Shown: positions 37,551 through 47,707 of the stretch, in pieces
How the letters are laid out: each line of letters begins with the position of its first letter
How positions within the stretch are numbered: position 1 is the first letter of the stretch
Assembly: GCA_016650045.1 (NCBI GenBank)
Contig: JAENWK010000005.1
Location: forward strand, 1-63,981
Length of the DNA: 63,981 nt
Origin: Eubacteriaceae bacterium
GTDB taxonomy: Bacteria > Bacillota > Clostridia > Eubacteriales > Eubacteriaceae
Direction: 5' to 3'
Program-made: the position numbers and the translations under genes
Notes under the pieces: model-generated
Databases searched by the model: none
The model's input: the letters and a program-made list of their open reading frames with translations, nothing else
What the model was told of the DNA's origin: nothing

Positions 37551-37758
37551 TAAAAGTAAAGACGCACATAAGACAACTACAGTGAAGTAATCACAATTAG
37601 TAAGCTGCAAATTAATAATTTCAAAAACAAAATACAGAGGACAATATATCGCTAAAAGAATATTTAATTAACATTATCTGAGAAATAAATCTTACGATGC
37701 TTATAAAATCTGCTTGGTTGTAAACTATTTTAAAATATAGGTTAGGGTGCTTAAATAA

Positions 37759-40053
37759 ATGGAATATATAGTATTATTGGCGATGTGGGTATTTATATGT
37801 TTATTTCTTTCAGCTTCATTTGGGGAAGCCGGAATTATTATTTTTTTCGTATTATTTTTTGGCGTACCTATTATTTGGGTTTTTCTGCTTTTTAATTCTG
37901 ATAATACTTCGACACTTGTTTCTAAAAAGAAGGATGAGGATTGCGATAGTCATGTGCTTGGTCAGCTGGATAAAAAAGAAAAACAAATTAATTATAGTTA
38001 TGGCAAAACAACAAACACAGAATTCCATAATGTTGATAAACAGTGTATGCCTTTATCTGATTTAAAGGAGTTAATAACTGATAAAACAGATGAAACTATC
38101 GAAGTGAATTCACCAATATCAGAAAATGTTGATATTTTAGATAAGAAAAATCTCGATGAAAAGCGATTTATTCTTGATGAGAACACGATACCGGTAGAAG
38201 CAGGTAAGAATATAAATGAACCTCTTAAGAAAATATTGGTTGAAACTTTAGTAAACGATAAAAGTGATAGTGTAGCGGTTAATTCATCAAGTTATTTAAT
38301 TGTTGTTGACAATAACAGAGCTGCGGACAAACCAAAATATCAATATGTTGAAAAAATCGGTTCGGGAGTTTATGAACCTGACAAAGATTTTAATTTTGCT
38401 GAATTTGAATTAATTGATAACAGAAAATCAGATATAAAGGCAGTCCGTATACCACCAAGGCCAAATAGAGATCTAACTAAAGATGTTTATAGAAAAATGA
38501 AAGACATATACAGTCGTAGTTTTAAAACCTCCTATCAAATATTTTATGAGCAAGCGAAATTCATGGAAAACCATATAGAAAACCATACGCCCATCTTTGA
38601 TTATTCAGTTGATTTTATGTCGGGTTTTCCAACGTATACAGACATGACGGATGAACAATTACGGTGGTATTTTTACTGGCGGGGAAATGTTCGAAAAAAA
38701 AATTATATCAAGACAAGTCTTTCATACATATATGTTTATACATATGAACTAGTCAATAAAATAGGTGTCAAAGACTCTGAAGATGGTCTAAATAAGTTAA
38801 TTGATTTATGGAAAGCATATCGGGGGGAGCACAATCATCTGGATAAATACCTCCCGGAGTGGATTCATGACTATAATATTGTACATGAGTGTAATCGAGA
38901 TTATTATAAATTGATTGATGAGCTGACTTATGAGTTTGATAAGAGTGGCGGTTATAATAATTGGATTGCTCGAGAGGTTCTGGTTCAAATGGCTTCTAAT
39001 CAAAACTATGAGCTAACATGTAATCTGCTTGAAAGATCTTCAGATTATAAATTCACAAGAAGTAAGTTTTATACAAGTCAATACGGGCATTATCTTGTTG
39101 ATATTGTAGGTCAATCCTTAACTGAAATTGAAAAATTTAGATTTGAAACCAGTAATTTGCAATTGGTTCACCTGTTAGTTGGCAACAGAAAAGATCAAAG
39201 ATGGTATCCGTTTAGAAATTCCCCTTTTAACTCAGAAATATTTTCTGAATATCAAGAATCCTTTATAATTAATACAATGAAATTTTGGATTGATAAAGGA
39301 GATTGGTATAGCACTTATCCTCAGAAAATTTCTAATACAAGTAAAAAATATATTGGAGACATCGTTAAGGCTACCGAAGCATATTTAAGAGACGTATTTC
39401 AATTCAAAGGAAAACTCAAAATTGAAAATATTGAGCCATCAATAAGAGCAATATCAAAAGGTGTTGTAACTCGTTATTGTAAAGATAACAAACTTTTTTT
39501 TATTTCAAAGCCAAAGATTCATGATGATATGAATGGATTTTTAAAAAACAATAATATTGGTGCTGAATTTCATTTTGATAGGAGTAAACTTAGTCAAATA
39601 CGTAAAGATTCTGTAGAGATACAAAATAAGTTGATCATTGATTGTGAAAATACACTAAATGAAGAAATTCTGGTTTCGACGATTGAAAGTACTAAAATAG
39701 TTGCTGAAAAAATATCAATACTGGCTACAGAAAATGTTGAAGAAAAAAATAACTGGAAACGATTTTTCGATAGTCTTACTGAAATTAATATAAAAACACT
39801 CAAAGTGTTGATAAAGAAAGAGGATGTTAATAGAAAATTAACTGAGATCGCACAAAATGGATATACAATGCTAGAAGTAATGCTGGAATCTATTAATGAA
39901 ATATCTTTGGAATGTTTGGATGATAATATTTTGGATACAAGTGATTCTCCACCCTATATTTACGAGGATTATGTTTCTGAAATAAAAAAACTAATTATTG
40001 AGAATTGCGATGCAAGATTGAATAGTCCAGAGAATTTTGAGGTTCTTTCTTGA
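37759..40053 (+). CDS. Membrane-anchored TerB_N / TerB_C domain protein
   Basis: 764 residues. Two N-terminal membrane helices (about 3-20 and 24-44) are followed by a long polar linker (50-210). A TerB_N domain spans about 255-385: FYEQAKFMENH, then GFPTYTDMTDEQLRWYFYWRGNVR, then TSLSYIYVYTYELVNKIGV. A TerB_C-like domain sits at about 675-755 with NNWKRFFDSL, VMLESINEISLECLDDN and PPYIYEDYVSEIKKLI. TerB-type domains occur in tellurite/stress and phage-defence loci, where they may sense metals or assemble at the membrane. Neighbours are a HTH switch and a coiled-coil HTH protein. A weak AGGGTG precedes the ATG. Confidence 0.8.
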   Translation: MEYIVLLAMWVFICLFLSASFGEAGIIIFFVLFFGVPIIWVFLLFNSDNTSTLVSKKKDEDCDSHVLGQLDKKEKQINYSYGKTTNTEFHNVDKQCMPLSDLKELITDKTDETIEVNSPISENVDILDKKNLDEKRFILDENTIPVEAGKNINEPLKKILVETLVNDKSDSVAVNSSSYLIVVDNNRAADKPKYQYVEKIGSGVYEPDKDFNFAEFELIDNRKSDIKAVRIPPRPNRDLTKDVYRKMKDIYSRSFKTSYQIFYEQAKFMENHIENHTPIFDYSVDFMSGFPTYTDMTDEQLRWYFYWRGNVRKKNYIKTSLSYIYVYTYELVNKIGVKDSEDGLNKLIDLWKAYRGEHNHLDKYLPEWIHDYNIVHECNRDYYKLIDELTYEFDKSGGYNNWIAREVLVQMASNQNYELTCNLLERSSDYKFTRSKFYTSQYGHYLVDIVGQSLTEIEKFRFETSNLQLVHLLVGNRKDQRWYPFRNSPFNSEIFSEYQESFIINTMKFWIDKGDWYSTYPQKISNTSKKYIGDIVKATEAYLRDVFQFKGKLKIENIEPSIRAISKGVVTRYCKDNKLFFISKPKIHDDMNGFLKNNNIGAEFHFDRSKLSQIRKDSVEIQNKLIIDCENTLNEEILVSTIESTKIVAEKISILATENVEEKNNWKRFFDSLTEINIKTLKVLIKKEDVNRKLTEIAQNGYTMLEVMLESINEISLECLDDNILDTSDSPPYIYEDYVSEIKKLIIENCDARLNSPENFEVLS

Positions 40054-40176
40054 TTTTGATTAAATAGCAAAGAAAAATTGCGTATTTTCAAGAATAAACG
40101 TTTATGTATTGAATATTGATTGCGCTTTATCTGGTTAACAGTTAAACAAAAAAGCTTGAAAAGTTTACAAAATATG

Positions 40177-40204
40177 TTGACTTTATAAACCTTTAGCATA
40201 TAAT
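40177..40204 (+). promoter_or_regulatory. Promoter of the heptad-repeat protein gene
   Basis: TTGACT, 16-base spacer, TATAAT. The start point would fall almost on the ribosome binding site, so the leader is very short. Confidence 0.7.
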
Positions 40205-40223
40205 TTATACGGAGGTGGTAAAA

Positions 40224-40721
40224 ATGAATGAGGAAGAATATCTCAGTGTGCAAGAATTCTCAGAGTTAATTGGAAAGACCTATCAGAGCGTCTATAAGCG
40301 TTTAGACAACAGTTTAAAGCCATATGTAAAAGAATTTAAAGGCAAAAAAGTTATTAGTATACGTGCTTTAGAAAAATATAATATGGAAATTCCACAAGAA
40401 TTTATAGAAGAAGAATTTATAGAAGAAGTAATAATAGAAAATAAAACAATGGATAGTAATACGATATTGAACGCATTTATTGGAACAATAAAACAATTAG
40501 AAACAAAAGACAGACAAATATCAGAAAAAGATGAGCGGTTAAAGGAAAAAGACAGACAAATATCAGAAAAAGATAAACAAATATCGGAAAAAGATGAGTG
40601 GTTAAAGGAAAAAGACAAACGATTATCAGAAAAAGATGAGTGGTTAAAGGAAAAAGATAAACAAATATCAGAAAAAGATGAGCGGTTAAAGGATATAACT
40701 CAATTGGTACTGGGGCAGTGA
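40224..40721 (+). CDS. HTH protein with a nine-heptad coiled-coil tail
   Basis: 165 residues from ATG 40224, preceded by GGAGGTGG. Residues 1-50 look like a MerR/HTH domain (YLSVQEFSELIGKTYQSVYK, then GKKVISIRALEKY). After an acidic linker (IEEEFIEEVII) come nine near-identical heptads of the type KDxQISE / KDExLKE. This layout resembles DUF536-like proteins of Gram-positive plasmids. The rod probably makes a dimer or a filament. It has its own promoter and lies between the TerB gene and the integrase. Confidence 0.75.
   Translation: MNEEEYLSVQEFSELIGKTYQSVYKRLDNSLKPYVKEFKGKKVISIRALEKYNMEIPQEFIEEEFIEEVIIENKTMDSNTILNAFIGTIKQLETKDRQISEKDERLKEKDRQISEKDKQISEKDEWLKEKDKRLSEKDEWLKEKDKQISEKDERLKDITQLVLGQ
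40506..40694. repeat. Tandem 21-bp coding repeat (9 units)
   Basis: Nine 21-base units in frame, alternating versions of KDRQISE and KDERLKE. DNA identity between units is high, so the array probably expanded recently and may vary in copy number between strains. Confidence 0.9.
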
Positions 40722-40869
40722 ATAACAAAAACAAACGAACAATGTTTTTTGCAAGTGCCGTATGTGCCCCCCTATTGCAAACTTTTTTCCACGATGTAGA
40801 TATTGAAAACGATTCGATATAGGCAAATATAGAATGAGAAAGCGCTTAAAAGCCTTTAATCAGAATTTA

Positions 40870-40914
40870 AAAGCCCATCTTTGCACGAAATACAATCGTT
40901 CGAAAATGGGCTTT
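40870..40914 (-). terminator. Probable terminator of the integrase gene
   Basis: AAAGCCCAT / ATGGGCTTT ends a long inverted structure 13 bases past the integrase stop; a TTTAAATTC tail follows on the minus strand. Confidence 0.6.
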
Positions 40915-40926
40915 ATGAGAGATTTT

Positions 40927-42123
40927 TTATATATCATCAATAATCATAACGGCATCTATCTTCTGCTCTTTTATTATATGAATATATGTATTATAGGTTA
41001 TATTAACGTCAGCATGTCCCAATAATTCCGATACTAATTTGATATTCACTCCTTTTTTAAATAGCTGAGTAGCAAATGTATGTCTCAAAGTGTGCAATCC
41101 AGAATCTTCAATACCGGCTCTTTTAAGAATCATTTTATATGTTCTAAGAAAATTTCTATTCGTCACAGGTTTCCCGGCAAGTCCCTCAATCACATATCCA
41201 TCTTCCCCACTGTAACGAATCTTTTTTAATTCTAAAAGCGAATTAATAGCTGTATTATTTAACGAAATATTTCTATTACTAGCATTTGTCTTTACCGAAT
41301 TTTGAACCATATACTTTGTCCTTGGTTTACTTGGATCTTCCCTGTTTATTGTTCCAATCATATTCTTTGACACTTTAACAAACTTATTTTTAAAATCGAT
41401 ATCATTCCATTTTAAGGCTAACACTTCCCCAGTCCTCATACCTGTGTTCAATAGAAAGATATAGCTATATCCGTATCTATAAATATATTGGTCTTTGCTT
41501 ATATATTGTGCAGTTGCAGCTTCCTTAAATCGGTCAATCTCACTTGCTATAATCTTATCATTTTTATTAAGTGTTTTTTCATCGGACAATACGGATATAT
41601 TATTTTTTTCAAAATTATGTACAGATGGCAAAACCACTTTGCTGCAAGGACTATAACTAATATATTGTCCAACAGCGTATTCACATGATGCATTTACAGC
41701 GCAGTAAGCTTTTTTTATGGATGAGCGTGATAAACCCTCAACTTCCATTTTATTAATTAAATTATTCTGTATTATTATTGGTGTTAACTCACTCAATCTA
41801 AAATGGCCTATTTTTGGTATTACATGTTTATTAATAGTTAATTCCAATCTATCAAATGAAGTTGGTTTTAAGCATGGCTTTTTAACAACGGATAACCATT
41901 GTTTTATAAAGCTCTCAAAATAAATCTCATTATTTGTTGGATTATTTGTTTGTGTCAATTTGAATTTATCCATTTTATCAAAAACTTCTTGAACATTTTT
42001 TCCATAAAAAGATTTTCTCTTTGATTTACCTTCGTTATCTTTAACAGACAACATACCTTCATAACTTCCATCTTTCCTTTGCCTTATAGTCCCTGCACCA
42101 TTCGGATTCCTTGTTTTAGCCAT
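40927..42123 (-). CDS. Tyrosine integrase of the island
   Basis: 398 residues. An N-terminal arm-binding domain (NGAGTIRQRKDGSYEG) and a SAM-like core-binding domain (from about 65) precede the catalytic domain. Catalytic residues: Arg230 (NTGMRTGEV), His344 and Arg347 (HTLRH), His370 (LLGHAD) and Tyr380 (TYNTYIHI). It belongs to the group that uses tRNA genes. It lies beside the intact tRNA-Trp, as expected. The start follows AGGAGT. Confidence 0.95.
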   Translation of the reverse strand: MAKTRNPNGAGTIRQRKDGSYEGMLSVKDNEGKSKRKSFYGKNVQEVFDKMDKFKLTQTNNPTNNEIYFESFIKQWLSVVKKPCLKPTSFDRLELTINKHVIPKIGHFRLSELTPIIIQNNLINKMEVEGLSRSSIKKAYCAVNASCEYAVGQYISYSPCSKVVLPSVHNFEKNNISVLSDEKTLNKNDKIIASEIDRFKEAATAQYISKDQYIYRYGYSYIFLLNTGMRTGEVLALKWNDIDFKNKFVKVSKNMIGTINREDPSKPRTKYMVQNSVKTNASNRNISLNNTAINSLLELKKIRYSGEDGYVIEGLAGKPVTNRNFLRTYKMILKRAGIEDSGLHTLRHTFATQLFKKGVNIKLVSELLGHADVNITYNTYIHIIKEQKIDAVMIIDDI

Positions 42124-42180
42124 CGTTTATCACTCCTTATTCCGTTTATATTGCAGTTATACCATATAAAAAATGAAAAC

Positions 42181-42197
42181 ACCACATTTTTACCACA
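42181..42197. repeat. Paired ACCACA motifs, possible right arm sites
   Basis: ACCACA at 42181 and 42192, 11 bases apart, lie between the integrase start and the right repeat. They resemble the tandem CACCACAATT at the left end. Confidence 0.4.
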
Positions 42198-42346
42198 GTT
42201 AAGAAGATTTTATAGGAGATATAAGGTGTATACAATATAATTTGCACAACACTTTATATAATTATTCATACATATGTTAATCTGTTTTAAACATAAAAAA
42301 AGCCCTCTAACCCTTTGTCTAAGCGGTTATGAGAACTATAAACTAT

Positions 42347-42400
42347 TTATTAAATTGGCAGGGGTATGAGGATTCGAACCTCAGGCACGCGGTTTTGGAG
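42347..42400. repeat. Right attachment repeat (within tRNA-Trp)
   Basis: 54 bases identical to 26962-27015, covering tRNA-Trp from the anticodon loop to 9 bases past its 3' end. Confidence 0.9.
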
Positions 42401-42431
42401 ACCGCTGCTCTACCAGCTGAGCTATACCCCT
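42356..42431 (-). tRNA. tRNA-Trp (anticodon CCA)
   Basis: Minus strand. The acceptor AGGGGTA pairs with TACCCCT, discriminator G, and the CCA end is encoded. The D-arm starts GCTCAGCTGGTAGAGC, the anticodon loop reads CTCCAAA, and the T-arm holds TTCGAAT. It is whole and should still work, because the island restored its 3' half. Confidence 0.95.
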
Positions 42432-42484
42432 GCGTCAGCAACAGTCGTAGTATATGATTTTTCGAGGAAAATGTCAAGGGCTTT

Positions 42485-43918
42485 TTATACTTTTAAATCA
42501 GTTTTGTTAAGATTCAGAATGCTTTTATTGGCTTTTAGGATGGGATTGACTTCCTCATTAATAAAATCCGTGACCTGCTGAGGTGCTCTTCCCACATAAA
42601 GTGAAGGGTCAAGTAAGGCATCAACATCCTTTGCTTCTAAATTAAAGGTGCCATCTTTTAATATTCTTTCAATTAAATCATTGGGTTTTCCTTCAACCTT
42701 AACCGTATTCCCGGCTTCCATTGACAGGACTCTAATCTTTTCATGGAGTTCCTGACGATCGCCTCCTCGTTTGACACCTTCCATAATAATGTTTTCAGTT
42801 ACCATAAAAGGAAGCTCCGCATTAATGTGCTGAAGAATTACTTTGGGATAAACAACCAGGTTTTCCGAAACGTTAATGGCAATCATAATAATGGCATCTG
42901 CTGCCAGAAAACCTTCGGGAATACTAATACGTTTATTGGCCGAATCATCCAACGTCCGTTCAAACCACTGGGTTGCAGCTGTGACGGCTGGATTAAGTGA
43001 ATTAATAATAATATGACGAGCCAGGGAGCAAATGCGCTCGGTCCGCATTGGATTTCTTTTATAGGCCATGGCGGATGAGCCAATTTGAGTTTTTTCAAAG
43101 GGTTCTTCCACTTCTTTAAGGCTTTGAAGCAGGCGAATATCTGTTGCAAATTTACTCAGACTTTGGGCAATTCCACTTAAAACATTTAATACCTGGGCAT
43201 CAAATTTTCGAGGGTAGGTTTGGCCGGTAACCGCAAAGGTTTTCTTGAACCCCATTTTCTCAGCCACCAGTTGGTCAATCCGTTTCACCTTTTCCTGATC
43301 ACCATCGAAAAGCTCCATAAAGCTTGCCTGGGTTCCGGTCGTTCCCTTGGCTCCCCGAAGCTTCACATTGTCAATCACATGATTCAGATCGCCTAAATCC
43401 ATTAACAAATCCTGGATCCATAGGCAGGCCCGTTTCCCGACCGTTGTGAGTTGCGCCGGTTGAAAATGAGTAAAGCCCAGGGTAGGTAATTCCTGATGTT
43501 TAATGGCGAATTTTGACAAATGATTGATTAGATTGATTAAAAGATTTTGAATATGGATTAAACCTTCGGTATACACAATAATATCCGTATTGTCGCCCAC
43601 ATAGGCACTGGTAGCACCAAGATGGATTATCCCTTTTGCTTTAGGGCATTGTGCCCCATAGGTATGGACATGGGCCATAACATCATGCCGCAGTTCTTTT
43701 TCTTTTTGTGCGGCCAGTTCATAATCAATATCGTATATTTTTGATTTGAGCTCATTAATTTGTTCTTCCGTTATATGAAGGCCCAAATCTTTTTCTGCTT
43801 CTGCCAGGGCAACCCAAAGTTTACGCCATGTTTGAAACTTATTATCCGCAGAAAATATTTTCAGAATTTCCTTTGAGGAATAACGTTCAATTAGAGGATT
43901 TTCATAATATTCTTTCAT
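42485..43918 (-). CDS. purB: Adenylosuccinate lyase
   Basis: 477 residues of the fumarase/aspartase superfamily. The signature [16 protein letters not shown] lies near residue 290, with [12 protein letters not shown] and [12 protein letters not shown] before it. It cleaves adenylosuccinate and SAICAR in purine synthesis. It stands alone on the minus strand just upstream of tRNA-Trp. Confidence 0.97.
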   Translation of the reverse strand: MKEYYENPLIERYSSKEILKIFSADNKFQTWRKLWVALAEAEKDLGLHITEEQINELKSKIYDIDYELAAQKEKELRHDVMAHVHTYGAQCPKAKGIIHLGATSAYVGDNTDIIVYTEGLIHIQNLLINLINHLSKFAIKHQELPTLGFTHFQPAQLTTVGKRACLWIQDLLMDLGDLNHVIDNVKLRGAKGTTGTQASFMELFDGDQEKVKRIDQLVAEKMGFKKTFAVTGQTYPRKFDAQVLNVLSGIAQSLSKFATDIRLLQSLKEVEEPFEKTQIGSSAMAYKRNPMRTERICSLARHIIINSLNPAVTAATQWFERTLDDSANKRISIPEGFLAADAIIMIAINVSENLVVYPKVILQHINAELPFMVTENIIMEGVKRGGDRQELHEKIRVLSMEAGNTVKVEGKPNDLIERILKDGTFNLEAKDVDALLDPSLYVGRAPQQVTDFINEEVNPILKANKSILNLNKTDLKV

Positions 43919-43987
43919 TTTTCTATTTCCTTTTCAGTAATTTAATAACACTCAATAAATTCCTCATAGATTTTATTTTATTCTCCA

Positions 43988-44776
43988 TCATGATTGAACC
44001 TCATAAGTTTCATAAACTCGTGTAATGGCTATAACCTTGTTATCAGTCTCACCTATTTCTAAAATAATGCCATTGATTTGAACATTTCCTTTGGCTGTCA
44101 CAAACCGTTTTGGGCGTTTTGTTAACATACTCTCAATAATAATCTCTTTATCAACACCAATAACCCCATCTAAAGGACCTGTCATGCCAATATCGGTGAT
44201 GTAAGCCGTTCCTTGAGGTAAAAGCCGTTCATCTGCTGTTTGAACATGGGTATGGGTTCCATAAACTGCGGTGGCGAAACCATCCATATAATACCCAAAG
44301 GCAATTTTTTCGGAGGTTGCTTCGGCATGAAAATCGATAATGATAATATCTGCAGAATTTTTAATGTCATTCATGAGCGGTTTTATTAAATTAAACGGAC
44401 ACGAAAGGTTTGGCATAAATATTTGGCCAGACAAATTAATAATACCGATTCTTTTATTTAGATGATGAAAAATTTGGAAACCTTTCCCCGGACAAGGGTC
44501 AGGATAATTAAGGGGACGGATAATTTGAGGATAGTCATCAATGGCATCCAATAGTTCTTTTTGATGCCAAACATGATTTCCCATGGTAATAGCATCAATG
44601 GGTAACGACAATAATTCCTTGGCATTTTTTATGGTTAAGCCATTGCCTCCGGAAGCATTCTCACCATTAATGATGGTAAAATCAATGTCATTTTGATTAA
44701 TGATCTGTGCTAGCTGTTTTTGAAGAATATTTCGTCCAGGTCGCCCAAAGACGTCACCAAGTATTAATATTTTCAT
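43988..44776 (-). CDS. ymdB: YmdB-family metallophosphoesterase
   Basis: 262 residues. Metal ligands are in ILGDVFGRPGRN, NGENASGG, MGNHVWHQKE, DFHAEATSEK and YGTHTHVQTADE. YmdB enzymes hydrolyse cyclic nucleotides and are usually next to rny, as here. In Bacillus they affect RNase Y targets and biofilm development. It is 63 bases downstream of the rny stop, across a terminator. Confidence 0.95.
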   Translation of the reverse strand: MKILILGDVFGRPGRNILQKQLAQIINQNDIDFTIINGENASGGNGLTIKNAKELLSLPIDAITMGNHVWHQKELLDAIDDYPQIIRPLNYPDPCPGKGFQIFHHLNKRIGIINLSGQIFMPNLSCPFNLIKPLMNDIKNSADIIIIDFHAEATSEKIAFGYYMDGFATAVYGTHTHVQTADERLLPQGTAYITDIGMTGPLDGVIGVDKEIIIESMLTKRPKRFVTAKGNVQINGIILEIGETDNKVIAITRVYETYEVQS

Positions 44777-44790
44777 TTTATATCCTTTTT

Positions 44791-44815
44791 ATTAATTATT
44801 AATTATTAATTATTA
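44791..44815. repeat. ATTAATT microrepeat
   Basis: ATTAATT three times in a row plus ATTA, between the ymdB start and the rny terminator. Probably just simple sequence. Confidence 0.8.
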
Positions 44816-44839
44816 AAAAAAAGAGGAGATAAACTCCCC
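44815..44839 (-). terminator. Terminator of rny
   Basis: GGGGAG / CTCCTC stem with a TTTAT loop and an eight-T run on the minus strand, directly after the rny stop. Because it lies before ymdB, it may act as a partial stop. Confidence 0.75.
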
Positions 44840-46384
44840 TTATTTTGCGTAATCGCTGGCTCTTGTTTCGCGAATCAGGTTTACCTTGATGTTTCCTGGG
44901 TATTCCATTTCCGCTTCAATCTTTTTAGCAATATCTCGGGATAATAAGATCATCCCATCATCGTCAACTTCACTTGGTTTAACCATAATTCTTACTTCAC
45001 GTCCGGCTTGAATAGCATAGCATTTTTCTACACCATCAAAGGCCATGGCAATGGTTTCAAGTTCTTGTAAACGTTGGATATAGGAAACCAATGTTTCTCT
45101 TCTGGCGCCAGGTCTTGCTGCTGAAATGGCATCAGCTGATTGCACAAGTACTGCTTCCATTGTTTGTGCTTCAACATCACCATGATGAGCTTCCACGGCG
45201 TGGATGATATTTTTGTTTTCTTTGTATTTCTTAAGAAGATTTACTCCAATTTCAACATGTGGACCTTCAACCTCATGGTCAATGGCTTTTCCAATATCAT
45301 GTAATAAACCCGCTCTTTTTGCAACTTTAATGTTTCCATCAAGCTCAGCGGCCATGATTCCGGCCAAATGTGAAACCTCAATGGAATGTTTGAGTACATT
45401 TTGTCCATAACTTGTTCGATATTTCAATCGGCCAAGCAATTTTATTATTTCAGGGTGTAACCCGTGAATACCTGTATCAAAACAGGCCTGTTCTCCAACT
45501 TCCTTAATCTGAGCTTCAACTTCTTTTTGAGATTTTTTTACCATCTCTTCAATTCTGGCAGGATGAATCCTTCCATCAATGATTAATTTTTCAAGGGATA
45601 GTCTTGCAACTTCCCGACGTATTGGATCAAAACCAGAAAGAATAACTGCTTCTGGAGTATCATCAATAATAAGGTCAATACCGGTAAGTGTTTCCAAGGT
45701 ACGAATATTTCGACCTTCACGTCCGATAATACGGCCTTTCATTTCATCATTAGGTAAGTTTACCACAGTAATGGTATGTTCGGCTACATGGTCAGCTGCA
45801 CAGCGTTGTATGGACTGTGCGATTAACTCTTTCGCTTTTTTATCAGCAACGGCTTTTGATTCCACCTCAATCTGACGGATCATAATCGCAGCCTCGCGAC
45901 GTGTTTCCTTACTGACATCCTCAAGCAAAATTGTTTTTGCTTCGTCATAGGTCATGCCGGAAATACGTTCAAGTTCTTTCACCTGTTCTTCGACTAACCC
46001 ATCAAGGGTTTCTTTTTTCTTTTCTACTTCTTTTCCTTTTTTGCCCAGAGCTTCTTCATTGCGCTCAAGGTTGGTCAATTTTTTTTCAAGGTTCTCTTCT
46101 TTTTGAACCAGTCGATTCTCCATTTTTTGAAGTTCGGCTCGACGTTCTCGGTTATCTTTTTCAATGGTTTCTTTTAAAGCCAAAGATTCTTCCTTAGCAT
46201 TAAACAGAATTTCCTTTTTTAAAGTTTCGCCTTCTTTTGCTGCATCATTGACAATCGTTGTTGCTTTTAGTTCAGCATTATTAATTTTGCCTTCGGCAAT
46301 ATTTTTTCGAATGAGATATCCGACACCAAAAGCTATTCCAATTCCAATAATTAAGATAATTGTTAGTATGTCTATAATTTTCAC
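44840..46384 (-). CDS. rny: Ribonuclease Y
   Basis: 514 residues, the usual length. An N-terminal membrane helix ([20 protein letters not shown]) and a long coiled coil (about 40-150) precede the KH domain ([17 protein letters not shown]) and the HD nuclease domain ([17 protein letters not shown]). It starts mRNA decay at the membrane. The gene sits after recA as in many Clostridia. Confidence 0.97.
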   Translation of the reverse strand: MKIIDILTIILIIGIGIAFGVGYLIRKNIAEGKINNAELKATTIVNDAAKEGETLKKEILFNAKEESLALKETIEKDNRERRAELQKMENRLVQKEENLEKKLTNLERNEEALGKKGKEVEKKKETLDGLVEEQVKELERISGMTYDEAKTILLEDVSKETRREAAIMIRQIEVESKAVADKKAKELIAQSIQRCAADHVAEHTITVVNLPNDEMKGRIIGREGRNIRTLETLTGIDLIIDDTPEAVILSGFDPIRREVARLSLEKLIIDGRIHPARIEEMVKKSQKEVEAQIKEVGEQACFDTGIHGLHPEIIKLLGRLKYRTSYGQNVLKHSIEVSHLAGIMAAELDGNIKVAKRAGLLHDIGKAIDHEVEGPHVEIGVNLLKKYKENKNIIHAVEAHHGDVEAQTMEAVLVQSADAISAARPGARRETLVSYIQRLQELETIAMAFDGVEKCYAIQAGREVRIMVKPSEVDDDGMILLSRDIAKKIEAEMEYPGNIKVNLIRETRASDYAK

Positions 46385-46506
46385 CTCCTTATAAAATTCA
46401 TAGTCAATTCTTTATTACTCTCATCATAATCTATATTTTATACTTTTTTAAAATTAGTGTCAAGAAACAACGGTCATACTTCTGTTATATTTTAAGGTTA
46501 ATGAGA

Positions 46507-46532
46507 AAAGAACCCCATAATTGAGATTCTTT
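46507..46532 (-). terminator. Terminator of recA
   Basis: AAAGAATCTC / GGGGTTCTTT stem (two G-U pairs) around AATTAT, followed by TTCTC, 26 bases past the recA stop. Confidence 0.6.
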
Positions 46533-46557
46533 CCGAAATTTCTTTGCCTATTTTGTT

Positions 46558-47652
46558 TTAAAGAATGTTAATTTCTTCTGCTTCGTTGCTATCAAGGTTC
46601 TCATTAACTTTATCTTCTGGTGTCTTTTCAATTTTATCCGCTGCATTTTTTGCACGAATTTCTTTTTCAATGGCATCTGCCACCTCTGGGTTGGCCATTA
46701 GAAATTCTTTTGAATTATCTCTTCCCTGTCCTAATCGCTGATCCATGTATGAGAACCATGAACCGGATTTATCAACAATTTCGAAAATAACCCCAACATC
46801 AAGAAGATCACCTTCTCTGGAAATACCCTTGCCATACATAATGTCAAATTCAGCCTGTTTAAAAGGCGATGCAATTTTATTTTTTACAATTTTTGCCCGG
46901 GTACGATTTCCAATCATTTCTGTACCTTTTTTAAGGGTTTCAATACGTCGAACGTCAATTCTTACAGAAGCGTAGAATTTAAGGGCCCGGCCGCCAGACG
47001 TTGTTTCCGGATTTCCATACATCACACCAATTTTTTCTCTTAACTGGTTAATGAAAATCGTTGAAGTATTGGATTTTTTAATAACACCTGCAAGTTTTCT
47101 TAATGCCTGGGACATTAACCGTGCCTGGAGTCCCACATGGGAATCTCCCATTTCACCGTCAATTTCCGCTCGGGGTACCAAAGCGGCCACGGAATCAATG
47201 ACAATGACATCAATGGCATTACTTCTCACCAATGCTTCAACAATTTCCAGTGCCTGTTCTCCGGTATCGGGTTGGGCAACCAGAAGATTGTCAATATCAA
47301 CACCCAGAGCTCTGGCGTAAATCGGATCCAGAGCATGTTCAGCATCAATAAAAGCCGCATTCCCGCCCGTTTTTTGAGCCTCGGCAATAATATGAAGGGC
47401 AATGGTGGTTTTACCGGAAGATTCCGGGCCATAGATTTCAATGACACGTCCTCGCGGAACCCCACCAATACCAAGAGCAATATCCAAGCCAATTGAAGAC
47501 GTTGATATGAAATCAATATCAAGTTTTGTTCCTTCATCTCCCAGGCGCATAACCGCACCTTTACCAAAGCTTCGTTCAATATTTTTTAGTGCGGCATCCA
47601 GTGCTTTTTCTTTATCCGTTAATTTTTCTGGTGTTTTTATTTTTTCAGCCAT
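46558..47652 (-). CDS. recA: Recombinase RecA
   Basis: 364 residues. Walker [10 protein letters not shown], the [16 protein letters not shown] block, the loop 2 region [20 protein letters not shown], and an acidic C-terminus (EEINIL). It drives homologous strand exchange and LexA cleavage. The start is at [11 protein letters not shown]. No LexA box is evident in the short gap upstream. Confidence 0.98.
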   Translation of the reverse strand: MAEKIKTPEKLTDKEKALDAALKNIERSFGKGAVMRLGDEGTKLDIDFISTSSIGLDIALGIGGVPRGRVIEIYGPESSGKTTIALHIIAEAQKTGGNAAFIDAEHALDPIYARALGVDIDNLLVAQPDTGEQALEIVEALVRSNAIDVIVIDSVAALVPRAEIDGEMGDSHVGLQARLMSQALRKLAGVIKKSNTSTIFINQLREKIGVMYGNPETTSGGRALKFYASVRIDVRRIETLKKGTEMIGNRTRAKIVKNKIASPFKQAEFDIMYGKGISREGDLLDVGVIFEIVDKSGSWFSYMDQRLGQGRDNSKEFLMANPEVADAIEKEIRAKNAADKIEKTPEDKVNENLDSNEAEEINIL

Positions 47653-47707
47653 CTTTTACCATCCTATTCATTATTGAGAACATTAGTTTCCTTTTATTAT
47701 AGTTAAC

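Larger units (their letters stand above)
37379..37758. other. Intergenic region ahead of the TerB gene
   Basis: It holds the terminator, the promoter at 37523-37550 and a leader of about 200 nt. I see no open frame or clear RNA fold in the leader. Confidence 0.5.
26962..42400. mobile_element. 15.4-kb genomic island integrated in tRNA-Trp
   Basis: Bounded by 54-bp perfect direct repeats (26962-27015 and 42347-42400). The right copy is part of the intact tRNA-Trp. The integrase lies 224 bases inside the right end and the excisionase 110 bases inside the left end. The contents are phage-like (BRO proteins, helicase-like protein), regulatory, and cargo genes. There are no structural phage genes and no conjugation genes, so it is a degenerate prophage, a phage satellite or a mobilisable island. 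It is more AT-rich and sparser in genes than the flanks. Confidence 0.9.

Noticed and set aside
40506-40694. CRISPR-like array
   Set aside because: The repeats are 21 bases long, contiguous and in frame within a coding sequence, with no spacers.
40834-41025. 63-codon plus frame overlapping the integrase end
   Set aside because: It overlaps the integrase terminator and coding end and has no supporting site.
44791-44815. ATTAATT repeat as iterons
   Set aside because: Very low complexity and only three copies between core genes.
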